Below, one piece after another: positions 29,618 to 38,786 of a DNA stretch of 64,000 bases. The notes below the pieces were generated by a model. It ran no database searches. It had not been told where the DNA came from and was given only the letters and a program-made list of their open reading frames with translations. A program made the position numbers and the translations under genes. The stretch's first letter is position 1. Every line of letters starts with the position of its first letter. Source of the DNA: JBGCFO01 sp045106955 (GTDB lineage: Bacteria; Pseudomonadota; Alphaproteobacteria; Rickettsiales; Rickettsiaceae); NCBI GenBank assembly GCA_045106955.1, contig JBGCFO010000020.1:1-64000 (forward strand). The letters are read 5' to 3'.

Positions 29618-30948
29618 TCTATTTAAGTTTAGGATCAAATCTTGGAAACAGATTTGCTAATTTATTAAATGCAATTAGTATAATCAATACATACGACATA
29701 AAAGTTCTTTACCAATCTATTATTATTGAAACAAGGGCTATATTACCAAATGATGCACCTTTGAAATGGAATAAAAATTACCTTAATATGGTAATAATAG
29801 TTCAAACATCTTATTTACCTATTAAACTTCTTTCTGTGTTGCAAGAGATTGAGGTGAGGTTAGGTAGAGTAAAATCAAAATATTGGTCTCCAAGAATAAT
29901 TGATCTCGATATACTATTATACAATGACTTGGTGTTTAATTCAGATATCTTAACTATTCCTCATAAAGAGCTGCTAAATAGGGATTTTTTAATTCATTTA
30001 ATATCTTTAATAAATCCAATGCAAAAATATTATTATAGTAATAATGATAACAATAGAGTCAAAAAAACATTTGCTCAACTTGCAGAGAATATAGACAAAG
30101 ACTCATTATTTACCAGATCATTAGCATCTGATCCAAAATTTGTTGGAGTATTAAATTTAACACCGGATTCATTTTCTGATGGTGGTCAATATTATAATGA
30201 TATAGATGAAGCGTTTAATAAAGCTTTAGAGCTAGCAGAAAATGGAGCTACTATTATTGATATTGGAGCTCAATCAACTCGACCAAACGCTTTCATTATA
30301 AATACAGATGAAGAGTTAAATCGACTTATACCTTTGTTAGATAGATTATATCAATTACAAAAGAGCGAAGGTTATAAGTGCGAAATTAGCATAGATAGTT
30401 TTAATCCAAGAGTAATTGAGTATATACTGGAGAAATATACTGATATCTCTTGGATTAACTGTGTTAGTGGTAATTTACCAAAAAGCTTATTGCGAGATAT
30501 AGCGAATGCTAAAATTGGCATTATTGCTATGCATTCTAATGTTGTTCCCGTCAAACAAGGATTTTACATTGATCAATCTCAATCAGCAACAAACTTACTA
30601 AAAACATGGTGCTTGCAGATTTATGAATCTATTATAGATGCAGGATTTTGCGATGATAATATTATATTAGATCCTGGCATTGGTTTTGGCAAAAGTGCTT
30701 ATCAAAGTCTTGATATAATACGTAATATTTCTTATTTAAAAAGTGAGTTGCAATGTAAAATTTTAGCAGGTCATTCACGTAAATCATTTATTAATAGCTT
30801 TTATCCAAGTGATATACCAAGTGATAGAGATTTAGAAACCATATCAATATCAAATGAATTAGCGCAATCTGGAGTAGATTATCTTAGAATTCATAACATT
30901 AAATCTCACCAAAGGTTTTTTGTGGCTCAAAAATCTGCAAAAATGTAA
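29614..30948 (+). CDS. folKP: bifunctional HPPK-DHPS (FolK-FolP fusion)
   Basis: N-terminal 6-hydroxymethyl-dihydropterin pyrophosphokinase (about 1-150: YLSLGSNLGNRFANL, then LLSVLQEIEVRLGRVKSKYWSPRIIDLDILLY, the HPPK R-x-x-R-x-x-D-x-D-x-x-L signature), and C-terminal dihydropteroate synthase (about 175-444: VGVLNLTPDSFSDGGQYYN, GATIIDIGAQSTRPNA, ISIDSFNPRV, DPGIGFGKSAYQSLDIIRNI, LAGHSRKSFI). Fusion of these enzymes in one polypeptide is known from Rickettsiales and from eukaryotes. It is coupled to folB. Confidence 0.95.
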   Translation: MIYLSLGSNLGNRFANLLNAISIINTYDIKVLYQSIIIETRAILPNDAPLKWNKNYLNMVIIVQTSYLPIKLLSVLQEIEVRLGRVKSKYWSPRIIDLDILLYNDLVFNSDILTIPHKELLNRDFLIHLISLINPMQKYYYSNNDNNRVKKTFAQLAENIDKDSLFTRSLASDPKFVGVLNLTPDSFSDGGQYYNDIDEAFNKALELAENGATIIDIGAQSTRPNAFIINTDEELNRLIPLLDRLYQLQKSEGYKCEISIDSFNPRVIEYILEKYTDISWINCVSGNLPKSLLRDIANAKIGIIAMHSNVVPVKQGFYIDQSQSATNLLKTWCLQIYESIIDAGFCDDNIILDPGIGFGKSAYQSLDIIRNISYLKSELQCKILAGHSRKSFINSFYPSDIPSDRDLETISISNELAQSGVDYLRIHNIKSHQRFFVAQKSAKM

Positions 30949-31026
30949 TTTACCTATTGATATTATATGATCTTAAGTATAATTTGATTATATTATATAA
31001 TAATTCACAAATTACTGAGTTTATAA

Positions 31027-31503
31027 ATGTTGATTACAAAAGCATACGCACAGCAAACAGATACTATAGAAATTACACAAGTAGAAGATCCGAGTAATAA
31101 TGATGGCTCTATTGATGCACAACCAGAAGGATTGATTCAATCTATAATGGGTAGCGGCATGATGCCTATGATTCTTATTTTTGGAGTGTTTTATTTTCTA
31201 TTGATACGCCCTCAAAATAAAAAACGTAAAGAACATGCTCAAATGGTAGAAGGAGTAAAAGTTGGTGAAAAAATTCTAACAAGTGCTGGAATGTTTGGTG
31301 TTGTAACTAAAGTTAATGATGCTGATTCTTCTGTAAATGTAGAAATATCTAAGGATGTTAACATCCAGATGCTAAAAAGTGCTATATCAGATATTATTAG
31401 CCGTAAACAAAATAACAAAAATGCTGAGCAAAATGGCAAAACTAAGTCTAGTAAAAAAGAAGCAAAAAAGAACAGCAGTAAAACTCAAGAGGTAAAAAAA
31501 TAA
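31027..31503 (+). CDS. yajC: preprotein translocase subunit YajC
   Basis: Small membrane subunit of the SecDF-YajC complex. One membrane segment (about 40-63; GSGMMPMILIFGVFYFLLIRPQNKKRKEHAQMVEGVKVGEKILTSAGMFGVV contains the hallmark FYFLLIRPQNKR) is followed by a conserved cytosolic domain and a Lys/Ser-rich tail. An N-terminal Ala/Gln segment resembling the rickettsial AYAQ start is present. It is separated from secD by recJ, folB and folKP. Confidence 0.95.
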   Translation: MLITKAYAQQTDTIEITQVEDPSNNDGSIDAQPEGLIQSIMGSGMMPMILIFGVFYFLLIRPQNKKRKEHAQMVEGVKVGEKILTSAGMFGVVTKVNDADSSVNVEISKDVNIQMLKSAISDIISRKQNNKNAEQNGKTKSSKKEAKKNSSKTQEVKK

Positions 31504-31543
31504 TCATCTATCCTTATATAATCATTAAGGCATGAGATGATTA
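31501..31543 (+). terminator. nested inverted repeats after yajC
   Basis: TAATCATCT (31501-31509), which starts at the stop codon, pairs with AGATGATTA (31535-31543). Inside, CCTTA and TAAGG form a second stem. There is only a short T-poor tail, so it may be a weak or factor-assisted terminator or simply an mRNA-stabilising hairpin. Confidence 0.4.
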
Positions 31544-31574
31544 TAATGTTATTCAATTTATTAGAATTTTTATT

Positions 31575-32522
31575 ATGGCTATTTTTAGCGTAGTTTTCCT
31601 TAAAACAGTTTCTGTATTTTTATGTGTGATTATTGGATTTTTAGGAGGGAAATACTCTAATATTGATCGTAATAGCATAGCGACTTTATTATTTTACTTT
31701 ATAACTCCTATTGTGTTCTTTTCAGTACCAGCAAGTACTGTATTTACAATATTTGAATTTAGCATTACTTTTGTATTGTTCATCATTTCAACTATACTTG
31801 GTATCATTGGATATTATTTTGCGGGAATGTACTGGCAAGATTCCCATCGAAATATCGTAGGTTTATCATCAGGAACTGCAAATGCTGGATATTTTACTCT
31901 CCCAATTGCAACAGCAATATTTGATGATCATGCCTTAAACATATACATGATGGCAATAATTGGTATCGCTCTATATGAAGCGTCTATAGGATTTTATATC
32001 TGCGTTAGAAGCTTAAATTCTACAAAAGATAGTATAGTAAGTGTTATAAAATTACCAATACTACATGGTTTTGGTCTCGGTTGTATCATGAGTCAATGCG
32101 GATTTTCTACGCCGCATTTTTTAGATGAATTTGTAAAAAATATGCGTGGATCTTATTCTATATTAGGAATGATAATGGTCGGGCTTGGTATTTCAAAGTT
32201 AGAAAAGCTAGAAATAGACATCAAATTTACAGGAGTAATGTTTGCTACAAAATTTTTATTTTATCCAATTGTTATTAATATCTTTATACTGTTCGATAGA
32301 TATATATCCCATTGGTATAATGAATATTATTACAATGTGCTACAATTAGTATCATTAGCTCCAATAGCATCTAATGTTGTTGTAGTGTCTTCTTTGTATA
32401 AGATGCATCCATCAAAAGTAGCTACTACCGTATTTTTATCCTTATTGTTCGTTATAATCTACATGCCTTCTATGTCAATGCTTTTCTTAAATGATATTGA
32501 ATTAAATAGAGATTCGTGCTAA
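31575..32522 (+). CDS. AEC (auxin efflux carrier) family transporter
   Basis: A 315-aa polytopic membrane protein of about 10 helices. Typical AEC/malonate-transporter features include an N-terminal FLGGKYSNIDRNSIATLLFYFITPIVFF, the SGTANAGYFTLPIATAIFDDHAL motif (compare N-x-G-Y-F-x-L-P), and the C-terminal SLAPIASNVVVVSSLY helix with T/N/A residues in the AEC position. The substrate is not predictable from sequence; family members move organic anions. It lies alone between yajC and the MazG-like gene. Confidence 0.82.
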   Translation: MAIFSVVFLKTVSVFLCVIIGFLGGKYSNIDRNSIATLLFYFITPIVFFSVPASTVFTIFEFSITFVLFIISTILGIIGYYFAGMYWQDSHRNIVGLSSGTANAGYFTLPIATAIFDDHALNIYMMAIIGIALYEASIGFYICVRSLNSTKDSIVSVIKLPILHGFGLGCIMSQCGFSTPHFLDEFVKNMRGSYSILGMIMVGLGISKLEKLEIDIKFTGVMFATKFLFYPIVINIFILFDRYISHWYNEYYYNVLQLVSLAPIASNVVVVSSLYKMHPSKVATTVFLSLLFVIIYMPSMSMLFLNDIELNRDSC

Positions 32523-32544
32523 TTGTTTATTAAAAGAAATATAT

Positions 32545-32946
32545 ATGAGGAAAACATTTAAATTTAACAAGATAATCCGTGATCGTTTATCTTTGATTAT
32601 GTCTCAAAACGGAGTAGATGTTGCTGTAAAGTCAGATATTTCACATCATGATTTGATAAAATATTTTAAAGAAAAAATATTAGAAGAAGCTAACGAAGTA
32701 AAAGATGCTACTAATAAAGAGGAGATGATCGATGAATTAGCTGATCTTGTTGAAGTTGTTCATGGTTTTGCAAGAGCTTTAGAGATAGAATTTACAACGA
32801 TTGAATCTAAAAGACAGGAAAAACTAGATTATAAAGGTGGGTTTAACCATGCTGTTATTGTTGATTCTGTAACATTAGATTCTGAACATCAATGGGCCAA
32901 ATATTACTCTAAAAACCCAAAAAAATATCCTGAAATAGTGAATTAA
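32545..32946 (+). CDS. MazG/HisE-like NTP pyrophosphatase
   Basis: A 133-aa protein of the phosphoribosyl-ATP pyrophosphohydrolase/MazG superfamily. It has FNKIIRDRLSLIM at the start and the acidic metal-binding helices KEKILEEANEVKDATNKEEMIDELADLVEVVHGFA, giving the E-x-x-E-(12-28)-E-x-x-D pattern. The rest is a Rickettsiales-type tail YKGGFNHAVIVDSVTLDSEHQW. Because no histidine genes are near, house-cleaning of non-canonical nucleotides is more likely than histidine synthesis. Confidence 0.8.
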   Translation: MRKTFKFNKIIRDRLSLIMSQNGVDVAVKSDISHHDLIKYFKEKILEEANEVKDATNKEEMIDELADLVEVVHGFARALEIEFTTIESKRQEKLDYKGGFNHAVIVDSVTLDSEHQWAKYYSKNPKKYPEIVN

Positions 32947-33051
32947 AAAATTCCTTCAGATTTTACAATTAAAAAACTACAAAAACTATAGCAAACACCT
33001 AATCGTTACACTATAACACATACGTGCTAGAGTAAGATCAAAATCTTTACA

Positions 33052-33094
33052 TATACGCTAGATGAAAAGGTAAAAAATTCCTTATCTAGCGTAT
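33052..33094. repeat. inverted repeat formed by the rpsD stop region
   Basis: ATACGCTAGA at 33052-33061 or so is matched by TCTAGCGTAT at 33085-33094, which covers the last codons of rpsD (on the minus strand ATACGCTAGATAA). The loop contains AAGG-TAAAAAATT-CCTT, a second small palindrome with a T-rich minus strand. It could fold as a transcript-end hairpin for rpsD. Confidence 0.55.
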
Positions 33095-33696
33095 AGCTCG
33101 ATTATTCTGTTGATTTCTGGTTCAAAAGGATATGGAACATCAGAAACAACCGGCTTTCTAATAAAGATGCCCTTCATATCATGTTCATCAAATGATAGAT
33201 ATTCTGGAATAGAGCGTGTTTTAGATGCGATAGAAGCTTGAATTACTTCAGCATTTTTTGCTTTATCAGTTAATTCTACAACATCTCCAGGAGTTAATAT
33301 ATAACTTGGAATATTTACAGATTTTCCATTAACTTTAATATGTTTATGAGACACAACTTGTCTTGCATGAAACATACTAGATGCAAAATTTAATCTATAT
33401 ATTACTGTATCTATTCGACTTTCTAGCAATCCTATAAAATTTTCACCAGCATTACCCTTCATTTTATGAGCTTTATGAAAAGTATTTTTAAATTGCTTCT
33501 CAGTCATTCTGCCATAATGCCCTCTTAACGTCTTCTTAGCTAGATAGTGCAAAGCATATTCAGACATTTTTTTAGTATTTTTACCATGCTGACCAGGGCC
33601 ATAATTTTTCTTATGAATTGGATCTTTATCATCTCCCCAGATACTGGTACGGCATTGACGACTTATTTTAAACTTTGATTTTTTAATATTAGTCAT
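33082..33696 (-). CDS. rpsD: 30S ribosomal protein S4
   Basis: S4 nucleates 30S assembly and has an S4 RNA-binding domain. The 204-aa protein has the conserved KFKISRQCRTSIWG start, KNYGPGQHGKN, the GRMTEKQFKN helix, and the S4 domain LESRIDTVIYRLNFASSMFHARQVVSHKHIKVNGKSVNIPSY. A C-terminal FEPEINRIIELYAR closes it, as in other alphaproteobacteria. It stands alone, 105 bases downstream of rpoN's stop, with its own promoter. Confidence 0.97.
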   Translation of the reverse strand: MTNIKKSKFKISRQCRTSIWGDDKDPIHKKNYGPGQHGKNTKKMSEYALHYLAKKTLRGHYGRMTEKQFKNTFHKAHKMKGNAGENFIGLLESRIDTVIYRLNFASSMFHARQVVSHKHIKVNGKSVNIPSYILTPGDVVELTDKAKNAEVIQASIASKTRSIPEYLSFDEHDMKGIFIRKPVVSDVPYPFEPEINRIIELYAR

Positions 33697-33731
33697 TTAA
33701 AAGTAATTCACTGTTATTAAGTAGCTCACAT

Positions 33732-33759
33732 TTTATATTATAAACAATAATAAAGTCAA
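33732..33759 (-). promoter_or_regulatory. likely rpsD promoter
   Basis: On the minus strand, TTGACT, a 16-base spacer and TATAAA lie about 35 bases before the rpsD start codon, in the gap after rpoN. Confidence 0.5.
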
Positions 33760-33801
33760 ATACTTCTTATCTATTTTATTAGATCATATCAATAAAATTA
33801 C

Positions 33802-35166
33802 CTAATCAATAACTTTTGTATCAATATGCTTTTTTCTAATATTAGATGATGGAATTTTGTTCATCATTCTATATTTTGCTACAGTTCTACGAGCAATATG
33901 AATATTTAGCTTTTGTAATTCATTTGCTATTTCATTGTCAGATAATATTTCTTCTTTTGTTTCTCCTAATATCATTTGCTTTATAAGTTCTTTGATTTTA
34001 GTACTAGAAAGACCTTTATCTCGATTATTGTGATTATCTAAGTTACTAGAAAAGAAGTATTTTAGCTCATAAATACCTCTTGGTGTATCAATGTATTTAT
34101 TAGCAGTTGCTCTACTAATTGTACTTTCATTTAATCCAGTAATTTGAGCTATACGATTAAGAGTTAATGGCTTAATATGCATAACTCCATATATGAAAAA
34201 ATCAAACTGTTCTTTCACAATTACTTCTCCAACTAGAAATATAGTTTGCATCCTATGCTTTAATGATTTGATAATATTTTTTGCATTATTCAATTCATTG
34301 TCCGTAAAGTCATAATCCTCCTGATTTTTTAAAGTTAATTTGGCTTTTTTATACAATTCATTGTTTAGCCTTAAATTTGGCAATGTTTTGTGATTTATGC
34401 TTAACTTAAATTTCAGATCATCATAATCTATATGTAAGGTGAGATCGGGAATTTTATATGTAATATATTCATTAATAAATGCGCTAGTCGGTTTAGGGTT
34501 AAGTTTACGAATTTTTTTTATCATTTGAAATAGAGTTTTACTATCAACATCACAGAGAGTTTGTAGTTTTGTTAATTTATGTTCTGCAAGTAAATGCAAA
34601 TTATCCAATAGAGTTTTCATTGCACTATTCAATTCATCACTTTGTAACGACAATTGAATTGATAGACATTCTTGTAAATTTCTTGCAAATACACCAGGAG
34701 GATCAAAGCGCTGTAATTTATTAAGTATTTTATAAACCAGATCTTCGCTGCATTTTAATTGTTCTACAATTTTATCAACAGAGCTCTTAATATAACCATC
34801 TTCTTGCATTAGCTCTAAGATGCTATAAGCAATACTTCTTTGTGTATTATCCTTAAATGCTATATTGATTTGCTCAGAAAGATATTCTCTTATATCCTTT
34901 GGATTAATAATAAAGGATAAATGATCAAAATCGCTTTTATTATTCGATGTTCTAGCATTATAATGTGAATGATATAGATTGTGATTCTCTTCTTGTATAT
35001 TTGAATTTCCATTAGAATTTTCTTCTAAAAATGGATTTTTTTCCAAGATTTGTGTAACATATTCACGCAAATCTAATCCAGACATTTGCAATATCTTAAG
35101 AGATTGATGCATATGCTGATTCATTGTTTGTTTTAAATGAATATTTTGCTGTAGTTTTTGCTTCAC
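33802..35166 (-). CDS. rpoN: RNA polymerase sigma-54 factor
   Basis: RpoN directs RNA polymerase to -24/-12 promoters under AAA+ activators. The start is a GTG at 35166. Region I is present as QQNIHLKQTMNQHMHQSLKILQMSGLDLREYVTQILEKNPFLEE, the acidic region II is short, the core-binding region III has FDPPGVFARNLQECLSIQL, and the C-terminus holds a helix-turn-helix (LNRIAQITGLNESTISRATANKYIDTPRG) and the perfect RpoN box ARRTVAKYR (about 428-437). At 454 aa it is complete. Rickettsia lack rpoN. No activator gene is in the window. Confidence 0.95.
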   Translation of the reverse strand: MKQKLQQNIHLKQTMNQHMHQSLKILQMSGLDLREYVTQILEKNPFLEENSNGNSNIQEENHNLYHSHYNARTSNNKSDFDHLSFIINPKDIREYLSEQINIAFKDNTQRSIAYSILELMQEDGYIKSSVDKIVEQLKCSEDLVYKILNKLQRFDPPGVFARNLQECLSIQLSLQSDELNSAMKTLLDNLHLLAEHKLTKLQTLCDVDSKTLFQMIKKIRKLNPKPTSAFINEYITYKIPDLTLHIDYDDLKFKLSINHKTLPNLRLNNELYKKAKLTLKNQEDYDFTDNELNNAKNIIKSLKHRMQTIFLVGEVIVKEQFDFFIYGVMHIKPLTLNRIAQITGLNESTISRATANKYIDTPRGIYELKYFFSSNLDNHNNRDKGLSSTKIKELIKQMILGETKEEILSDNEIANELQKLNIHIARRTVAKYRMMNKIPSSNIRKKHIDTKVID

Positions 35167-35260
35167 TTCGTTATCAATTATTTACAAAATGCTTATGTTT
35201 ATTATACTAGTATTTATATAACCAAGTATAAAGTAGTTAACCTTAATATACGCAATAATC

Positions 35261-37072
35261 ATGCCACCAATATATTACATTAAATCTGGTAACTTATATT
35301 TTGCAGATAAAGTAATTTTATCCGATATTGAATTTTATTTAAATAAAGGAGACAAAGTCTGTTTAATTGGTAAAAATGGCTGTGGTAAATCTAGTTTAAT
35401 GAAAGTAATTAATGGTGATTACGAATTGGATAGCGGTGAAATATTTTGCAATACTAATATATCTGTTGGATATTTACGTCAAGATATTAAAACAAATCTA
35501 AATATTACCGTGCAAGATTTTATCGCGCAGAGTGTTTCTGAAGTGCAACATATCGCAAATCGTAATATCAAATTGTTACTAGAGAAATTACAGTTAAATG
35601 GCAAAGATACTTTGTCTCAGTTATCAGGTGGGCAAATTAAGAGAGTCTATCTAGCTAAAACATTAGCTTTAGAAGCTGATATATTACTATTAGATGAACC
35701 AACAAATCATCTAGATATATCTACAATAGAGTGGTTAGAAGAATTTATAAAATCATATAATAAAGCAGTAATTTGCGTTAGTCATGATAGGGCGTTTTTA
35801 TCAAATATAACTAATAAGATTTGGTGGATTGATAGAGGTATTTTACGTAAATCAAATAAAGGTTTTAAATATTTTGAAGAATGGCAAGAATCGATTATAG
35901 GATCCGAAGAAGCAAAGATAGATAAATTAAATAAGAAATTAGCATTAGAAACTAACTGGCTTCATGGTGGCTTGACTGCTAGAAGAAAAAGAAATCAAAG
36001 GAGATTGCATGAATTAACAATATTACGAGAAAGCCTTAGACAACAAAAATCAAAGCTTGCAAATGCAAAACAAAAAATTTTACTAGATCTTGAGATAAAA
36101 ACAAAAAAAACTCAGTTTATAATTGAAGCTCATAATATATCTTTTGGTTATTCCCAAAATACTCAGGATATAATAAAAGAGTTTACGCTCTATGTAAAGA
36201 AAGGTGAAAAAATAGGCATTATAGGGCCAAACGGATCTGGCAAATCTACTTTGATTCAAATTCTTATTAAGTCCTTAAATCCAAGCTCTGGGTTTGTTCG
36301 TCATGGTTCAAATATAGATATCACATATTTTGATCAGCATCGTTTGGAATTAAATCCAAACTATTCTATAGAGCGCTTTATGTGTCCAACAGGAGGCAAT
36401 CATATAGAATTTTCAACTGGTAAGACAATGCATATTGCTGCGTATTTAAAGCAATTTATGTTTGATCCAAAATTATTACAATCTAAAATTGTAAGTTTGT
36501 CAGGTGGTCAAGCTAATAGATTATTATTAGCAAAAATATTAATTAACCCAGGAAATTTGTTGATTTTAGATGAACCAACCAATGATTTAGATATGGATAG
36601 TTTAGATACATTGTTAGATATATTAGCTGATTATAAAGGAACTTTATTTATTGTGAGTCATGATAGAGATTTTTTAGATAAATTAGTTACTCGTAGTTTA
36701 ATTTTTACCGATAATAAAATAGTTGATGTTGTTGGAGGTTTTTCTGATTATCAAAAATTTGCAAATGCAAATACCAAAACTAACAATGTGCATAGTAAAA
36801 ATATAAATACTAAAAAACAAACAAAATCTATTCTTAGCAAGAATAATACGAAATCTAAATTATCATACAAATATCAAAGATTGTTAGAAGCAATTCCAGA
36901 TGAAATTAGCGTAATCGAAAAAAAAATTAAATCATTAGAATTAGTTTTAAGTGATCAAGATCTTTATTTATCTGATGTAGATAAGTATAATAAAACTTCT
37001 TTTGAACTTGAATCTTGCAAAAAAAGAGTGGAAGAGTTGATGACTCAATGGATTGAAATAGAAGCAATGTAA
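35261..37072 (+). CDS. uup: ABC-F family ATPase (Uup-like)
   Basis: Soluble ABC-F protein with two ATPase domains in one chain. Domain 1 has Walker A GKNGCGKSS (about 36-44), signature LSGGQIKRVYLAK and Walker B ILLLDEPTNHLD. Domain 2 has Walker A GPNGSGKST (about 324-332), LSGGQANRLLLAK and LLILDEPTNDLD. A linker of charged residues (about 215-270) and a C-terminal coiled coil (about 540-600) match Uup, which acts on ribosomes and branched DNA. The 603-aa length fits. There are no membrane segments. Confidence 0.9.
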   Translation: MPPIYYIKSGNLYFADKVILSDIEFYLNKGDKVCLIGKNGCGKSSLMKVINGDYELDSGEIFCNTNISVGYLRQDIKTNLNITVQDFIAQSVSEVQHIANRNIKLLLEKLQLNGKDTLSQLSGGQIKRVYLAKTLALEADILLLDEPTNHLDISTIEWLEEFIKSYNKAVICVSHDRAFLSNITNKIWWIDRGILRKSNKGFKYFEEWQESIIGSEEAKIDKLNKKLALETNWLHGGLTARRKRNQRRLHELTILRESLRQQKSKLANAKQKILLDLEIKTKKTQFIIEAHNISFGYSQNTQDIIKEFTLYVKKGEKIGIIGPNGSGKSTLIQILIKSLNPSSGFVRHGSNIDITYFDQHRLELNPNYSIERFMCPTGGNHIEFSTGKTMHIAAYLKQFMFDPKLLQSKIVSLSGGQANRLLLAKILINPGNLLILDEPTNDLDMDSLDTLLDILADYKGTLFIVSHDRDFLDKLVTRSLIFTDNKIVDVVGGFSDYQKFANANTKTNNVHSKNINTKKQTKSILSKNNTKSKLSYKYQRLLEAIPDEISVIEKKIKSLELVLSDQDLYLSDVDKYNKTSFELESCKKRVEELMTQWIEIEAM

Positions 37073-37088
37073 TAATAAATAAAAATCA

Positions 37089-37535
37089 ATGCAGAGAACT
37101 TGTATATGTATAATTATGGTAATATTAAAGATAATATTACTTCATTCATCAATAAACATTTATGCAGATGTAAACATTGCTAATGAAAGTGAGTACAATG
37201 TTAATGATATGTATCATTATTATTCTATAGATAATTTTAAATTATGCTCTGTTGCTAAAATTATCGCATTAAACAAAATTACAGCTCAAAAAATGGAACT
37301 TACAATGAATTTAAATGAGCCGCAATATTTTGATAATATAGAAATTACGGCTTATAAATGCGTTAAGAATCTAGATCAATACAACCCTGATAATCAAATA
37401 CTGATAACAGTGTATGAATATAAAGCTGATGATGATAAATTACTGATCTTTAAAGGTTGGATAATTAATTCTGATGCATCGATATCATTGTTAGAACATC
37501 CAATATATGAAGTATTTGCAAAGGACTGTATATAA
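37089..37535 (+). CDS. DUF2155 family secreted protein
   Basis: A signal peptide (about 1-27, ending YA) precedes a small beta-rich domain typical of the alphaproteobacterial DUF2155 family: CSVAKIIALNKITAQKMELTMNLNEPQYFDNIEITAYKC, then ITVYEYKADDDKLLIFKGWIINSDASISLLEHPIYEVFAKDC. The pairs of Cys and the [FL]KGW[MI] motif with HP-IYD/EV are diagnostic. The function is unknown; the protein is probably periplasmic. It is 17 bases after the ABC-F gene and 16 bases before the O-antigen-ligase-like gene. Confidence 0.88.
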   Translation: MQRTCICIIMVILKIILLHSSINIYADVNIANESEYNVNDMYHYYSIDNFKLCSVAKIIALNKITAQKMELTMNLNEPQYFDNIEITAYKCVKNLDQYNPDNQILITVYEYKADDDKLLIFKGWIINSDASISLLEHPIYEVFAKDCI

Positions 37536-37550
37536 AAAATCTATAAATAT

Positions 37551-38774
37551 ATGATAAAACAATTTAGCTATAACTTGCTCTCTTTGATACTTTTTCTCGT
37601 TATGCCAGCGGCAATGTTATCAGGTATATCGTCAAGTGTGTTTGTAGTTATATTGTTATTATGTATAGCTATATTAATTCCAAAAATGAACATCTCGATT
37701 GCAAATTTAAAGCTTGAGATTTTTTTGTTATCTGTGTATTTAATACATTTATTTTTTAACTTTAATAGCGACAATTTATTCACCATATTATTGATTAGTG
37801 CTTTAATATTTTTCACGTTATTTATTATGCAAACTAACTTTAATTTAGATATAAATTACAATATCCTAATAGCCGGAGCGATAACTGCAATTGCAATATT
37901 TTCTTTTCAATATTATTTTGATGGATTTTTAGTAGAAAAATTTTGGAATATATTACCACCATCAAAGCCAAAAATTTTTAAATTATACATGTTAGATCGT
38001 GGATGTAATTTACTAGCTCTTGCATCTTGGATTGTCATTGCGATATTACTACGTGCAAATCATCAAATAATAGCCTTATTCTACTATATAATATTATTAT
38101 CATTACTTGCAATTTCTGATAGTTTAGCGACATTTGTTGCTTTTAGTTTATCTGGACTATTGTTTGTCTTTGCAAGATTTATTAGTATGTATTTTTTGAA
38201 AGTAGTAAAATTCACTATTATATTGGGAGCAATATTATTACCAATATTATTTTACAATATTCATCCAAATAGTTTTATAGAAAATTATGCTAGTAAAATT
38301 CCCTTATCTGCTAAGCATAGAATATTTATTTATCACTGGATGTCAGAAGGGATTGCAAAGCAACCAATTTTAGGTTACGGAATTAATGCTTTTAGATATA
38401 TTGATATTCATAAGACCAAAGGCATATGGTATGATGGCGTTAATTTTGAGCAACCAACTCATCCTCATAATAATATCTTGCAAATATTGTTTGAAACTGG
38501 AGCATTAGGATTTATAGCGTTTTTGTTATTAATATACAAATATTGTAGTAAATTAGAAGTACGCTTATTAGAATTGAATAAGGTTGATAATGAAGACAGT
38601 ATTACGATGATAGAACAAAATCTCTATATATGTTCTTACTGTTGTTTTTTAACTTATTTTATTATTGGCATGATTTCATTTAACATGTGGCAAACGAGTT
38701 GGGTATCTAATGGATTATGGTGTATGATATTGTTTAAGATTTATCGACAAGAAGTTATATCGAATATATCATAG
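37551..38774 (+). CDS. O-antigen ligase/WaaL-type membrane protein
   Basis: A 407-aa integral membrane protein of about 10-12 helices. The large periplasmic loop near 240-310 holds HRIFIYHWMSEGIAKQPILGYGINAFRY and EQPTHPHNNILQILFETGALG, the Wzy/WaaL-type H-P-H-N motif that places the family His residues. These enzymes attach O-antigen or similar glycans to lipid A-core. Its presence with lptD implies a surface glycolipid. It could instead be a Wzy polymerase. Confidence 0.8.
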   Translation: MIKQFSYNLLSLILFLVMPAAMLSGISSSVFVVILLLCIAILIPKMNISIANLKLEIFLLSVYLIHLFFNFNSDNLFTILLISALIFFTLFIMQTNFNLDINYNILIAGAITAIAIFSFQYYFDGFLVEKFWNILPPSKPKIFKLYMLDRGCNLLALASWIVIAILLRANHQIIALFYYIILLSLLAISDSLATFVAFSLSGLLFVFARFISMYFLKVVKFTIILGAILLPILFYNIHPNSFIENYASKIPLSAKHRIFIYHWMSEGIAKQPILGYGINAFRYIDIHKTKGIWYDGVNFEQPTHPHNNILQILFETGALGFIAFLLLIYKYCSKLEVRLLELNKVDNEDSITMIEQNLYICSYCCFLTYFIIGMISFNMWQTSWVSNGLWCMILFKIYRQEVISNIS

Positions 38775-38786
38775 TTATAAATTTCC

